Positions 7,716 through 10,416 of a stretch of DNA of 10,416 nucleotides are shown piece after piece. The notes under the pieces were generated by a model that was not told the DNA's origin, ran no database searches, and worked only from the letters and a program-made list of their open reading frames with translations. Position numbers and translations under genes: made by a program. The DNA lies in NCBI GenBank assembly GCA_003573635.1, contig QUTJ01031222.1, positions 1 to 10,416 on the forward strand, read 5' to 3'. Position 1 is the first letter of the stretch, and each line of letters begins with the position of its first letter. Origin of the DNA: Goniomonas avonlea. Its lineage: Eukaryota > Cryptophyceae > Goniomonadida > Goniomonadaceae.

Positions 7716-8751
7716 TCATACCGTTGCACTTGCTGCAGCCTCGGCCGCATCCGTCATCTCATCGCTGTCAAGAAGGTCGATCTGCACTGGGGTCAGGGGC
7801 TGCACCAGAAGCAGGAGAACTACGCACGTAAGGCTGGACGAGGTCTCCCTCCAACACATTGAAAGCGTGGCCATCGCCAACGATCGCAACAGAGCAGTTG
7901 GAGGAAGTAAGACCCTCGGTCTGTGTGGACTCCTTGAGGGCGGAAAGCGCATGCTTTACCAGTTGCTCCAAATTGCCTGAGAACAGAAGTCAGGCGAGTC
8001 CCAAAACAGTGAGACTCACATCCAGGAAATTCCTCAAACTTCTTCTCGAGGTAGGTTTTAGCAGACTGGGAGCGAGCACCAATGGTAATGGCCTTGTACT
8101 CGAAGTAGTTACCAGAAGGGCACGTTTGGTAGATGTGAGGTCCAGTTTGCTGTGGCACAACAAGATCAGGCCGGTGCAAGAAACAATCGAGGCTCGCTCA
8201 CGTCAAATCCTGCAACAAGCAGGCCGACACCGTAGGGACGAGCCGAGGAGCGATGGGTGCACACTTGGCACTCTGGGAAAATGTCAAATCGCTGTAGAAA
8301 CAAGTCCAGATGCGCACTATCAGCGACGTCAATGACCAAGCGCCCGACTTGCAGCGGGCTCTCATATACGTAGTGATGGCGCATGCACTCCTTGCGCATG
8401 AACTGTGTCAGCTGTCGTGCGTCGGCTGTCAGGCCAGCAATGGCCACGCCCATGTGCTCATCCACTTTGAAAATTTTGCGCTGATGGGAAGAAAGGTCTG
8501 AAGCAGCACGCTTCAAAGCAACAAGAACCGCATGAGTATTTGACCTACACATGTCGTCAGTCCGGACATGAGACCTCTTCACGGACCCACCGAACGCCAA
8601 CACAGGCACTCCCCTGCTTCACAGCCTCCATAGCGTACTCAACTTGGTGGAGACGCCCTTGCGGACTCCAAGTTGTGACATCAGTGTCGTACTGGAAAAA
8701 AATGTTACACAAGAACCGTCGAAAGCACTGGCAAACCTGGTTGCGAAACAT
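7716..8751 (-). CDS. PSMA1: 20S proteasome subunit alpha type-1 (alpha6)
   Basis: Structural subunit of the outer alpha ring of the 20S proteasome, which gates substrate entry. It is not a catalytic beta subunit. Seven exons: 8751-8737, 8691-8591, 8544-8337, 8291-8202, 8149-8020, 7976-7828 and 7781-7716 (introns 45, 46, 45, 52, 43, 46 nt), in all 252 residues against about 263 in human. The first exon codes only MFRNQ. The join gives [20 protein letters not shown], then [14 protein letters not shown], the alpha-subunit signature in its alpha-1 form. Later conserved blocks are [52 protein letters not shown] and [13 protein letters not shown]. The acidic Ala-rich end ([20 protein letters not shown]) differs from the human tail. 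The last acceptor could lie at 7800 instead of 7782, adding six residues in the same frame; the 46-nt form fits the other introns better. It is divergent to the 9040-10365 gene. Confidence 0.96.
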
Positions 8752-9039
8752 CTCCTTGTCGCGACCTTGGAGAGAGAACAGGACACTTGTCTGTCGGATA
8801 TTGACCCGGTCAAACCCTGTGGTTGGCTATATGGTGACCTTGTCTGGCCCAGCGGCGTATTGATTATATCTTGCAGAGTTTTACCCGAACTATCGGCGAG
8901 AACTATGATGAAGAACTGGGGAGAGATAGAGACAATTGTAAACGCAGAGAGTGCAGATCTCTTAAAAATCTTGTGGGTTTGGCTGACTTGAACAAGGTTG
9001 GCCAAGCGCAGGCTGCGCTGCGGAGGATCAAGGAAGGAG
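8752..9039. promoter_or_regulatory. Shared upstream region of PSMA1 and the charged-protein gene
   Basis: This 288-bp spacer between divergent start codons is the longest of the three head-to-head spacers. I did not recognise a TATA box or a known proteasome control element. A plus-strand frame across it (8871-9116) is open but has no protein-like pattern and ends just inside exon 1-2 of the next gene. The regulatory role is inferred from position. Confidence 0.4.
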
Positions 9040-10365
9040 ATGGCCGATCTCCTTTCGATCTTAGACACCGTCACCAGGTTGTTTGGGAGCCTGTTGCTGT
9101 GATTGGTGCGAATTAACTCTCTGAGCAGTGAGAAACAACCAGTTGACCTCGATGGCCGAGATGTCGAGGTCGTGTTTGAAAGTGCAACTCATGAAGAAGG
9201 ACCAGGGATCGGCACAGCAAACTTGAATCTGTTCTCAAAGAAAAAGTCCTCAAAAAAGAACGCGAAGACGTCTGAGAGCACAAAGACACCCACAAAAGAG
9301 GAGAGAGAGCGACAGGCGCAGCTGGAAGCGGAGCTTCGGGCACAGGACGAAGAGTGGGAGAAAGAAGCGGCCGAGGTTGGTTCTGCGCACCTGCTCCTCG
9401 TCACATTCTAATGATATTTGTCTCAGATATGGACGAAGCACGCGGAACAGTCTGCCGCCATCCAAGGGGACGATGATGTAAATTCATGGATCCCCCGTTG
9501 TCTTGTCTGAGCGGTCTCACAGGACGAGTTTGACTTTGAAGTTGATGCCACTCCAGCCCAGGATGCTGCTGCTGATTCGTCCTCTGTGCCGAAACCTGCC
9601 GCTGCTTCCACTAATCCTCCAGACACGAACGCGAGTCAGAGTAACTCACCCCCTCGGTCTCCGCCGGCCAGGGTCGCCCAACTGGATACGGTTATCCCAT
9701 CATCCGAGTTCTCGGAGACTGAAGCGGACGAACTCGTTTCTAGGCAAAAACACAAAGACTCTGATGCCTTGGCGTCGAGCGACGTGGTGACCGACGAACC
9801 CAGGTGAAAGCACAACTTGAAACTTGCGGTATACCTCACACAATTCCAGTGAAAAAATTCCTCCTCCTAAGACAGACACGAGCGAGAAAACCGAGACCAC
9901 TCCAAAACCAGCAACTCGAGACCCCGTGCGAGCCAAGGAATTTGATTTGATTCACAAGACTGTGTCCGATGCGCTGTCCGCACCCAGCGTTTTGGAGAAG
10001 ACGGCTCCTGTCGCCCAAGAGAAGAAAAACAAGAAGAAAAAGCCTGCCGCACCCGCTGCTCGTGAAGATAAGGTTGTCATTGGGGCGGAGGTCGCAAAGT
10101 GAGTCGTCACCACCGTCGTGATCAGCTGTCTGTCGTTGACGCTTGAGCAGAGGTTTGGGTGCCATCGGGGAGGATGAAGACGACGATGAAGGCGCCGAGG
10201 CCAAGGAAGAAGAAACAGGTGGCGTTGGTGGTGCGGGGGTCACAGATGTCGAGCAGCCGTCTCGCCCTGCAGCCGCTCGACCCTCCGCCGCTGAGAAGGT
10301 GCGTTGTCCCTGCTTTCTTTGAACGCCACGAACGTATCAACGAGCAGAGTGCGAGCTATGAGTAG
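9040..10365 (+). CDS. Charged low-complexity protein, unrecognised, seven exons
   Basis: Exons 9040-9077, 9129-9375, 9427-9477, 9523-9803, 9850-10098, 10151-10298 and 10348-10365 join in frame (introns 51, 51, 45, 46, 52, 49 nt) to a 343-residue protein. The start is ATG at 9040; without the 51-nt first intron the next exon has no in-frame ATG. It begins MADLLSILDTVTSEKQPVDL, then has a Lys/Ser-rich block (LFSKKKSSKKNAK) and a charged helix (KEERERQAQLEAELRAQDEE) running into WEKEAAEIWTKHAEQ. An acidic/aromatic patch (GDDDDEFDFEVDA), Ser/Pro/Thr-rich disorder, a short helix (RAKEFDLIHKTVSDALSA), a basic patch (EKKNKKKK), an acidic stretch (GEDEDDDEGAEAKEEE) and the end SAAEKSASYE follow. No membrane span is seen. 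The N-terminal half faintly recalls CDV3-type proteins, which I would not rely on. Charge patterning suggests a disordered nucleic-acid or protein-binding scaffold; this is inference. Confidence 0.72.
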
Positions 10366-10416
10366 GGTCCAAGCGTGCCAATGACTTGCCTGCGAGCATA
10401 TCTAATAGAGATTCTG

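Noticed and set aside
8871-9116. 81-codon plus-strand frame upstream of the charged-protein gene.
   Set aside because: It begins without an ATG of its own, lies in the divergent spacer, and exon 1 of the downstream gene uses another frame that splices cleanly.

Overview
The window looks like compact nuclear DNA of a microbial eukaryote, probably a unicellular alga or other protist. Reading frames break at GT...AG junctions, and joining them across introns of mostly 43-52 nt gives conserved eukaryotic proteins. The exact lineage cannot be fixed from sequence alone. The Qc-SNARE resembles the SYP7 group known from plants, which argues against an animal or fungus. Nothing bacterial, viral or transposon-coded was recognised.

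Layout. 1-475 holds the 3' end of a plus-strand gene behind a block of imperfect repeats. 476-2599 is a gene-free, repeat-rich stretch with 26-bp tandem repeats, a duplicated 70-bp palindromic element, homopolymer runs and a 7-bp microsatellite. From 2600 onward genes are tightly packed and alternate in strand: a SYP7-like SNARE (-, 2600-3760), a small basic unknown (+, 3946-4282), a Myb/SANT protein with a Gln-rich region (-, 4746-6819), a small acidic unknown (+, 7006-7314), the 20S proteasome subunit alpha type-1 (-, 7716-8751), and a charged low-complexity unknown (+, 9040-10365). They form three head-to-head pairs with start codons about 185-290 bp apart.

The genes do not form one pathway. 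The SNARE serves membrane fusion, the Myb protein probably acts in transcription, and PSMA1 serves protein turnover. Each conserved gene sits beside an unrecognised gene that may share its promoter region. Exon models were built by hand. They are firmest for PSMA1 and the SNARE, where every junction keeps the frame and the joined products resemble known families along their length. No complete novel system could be demonstrated. The best leads are the three unknown partner genes, the palindromic repeat pair and the exon-edge duplication at the left end.
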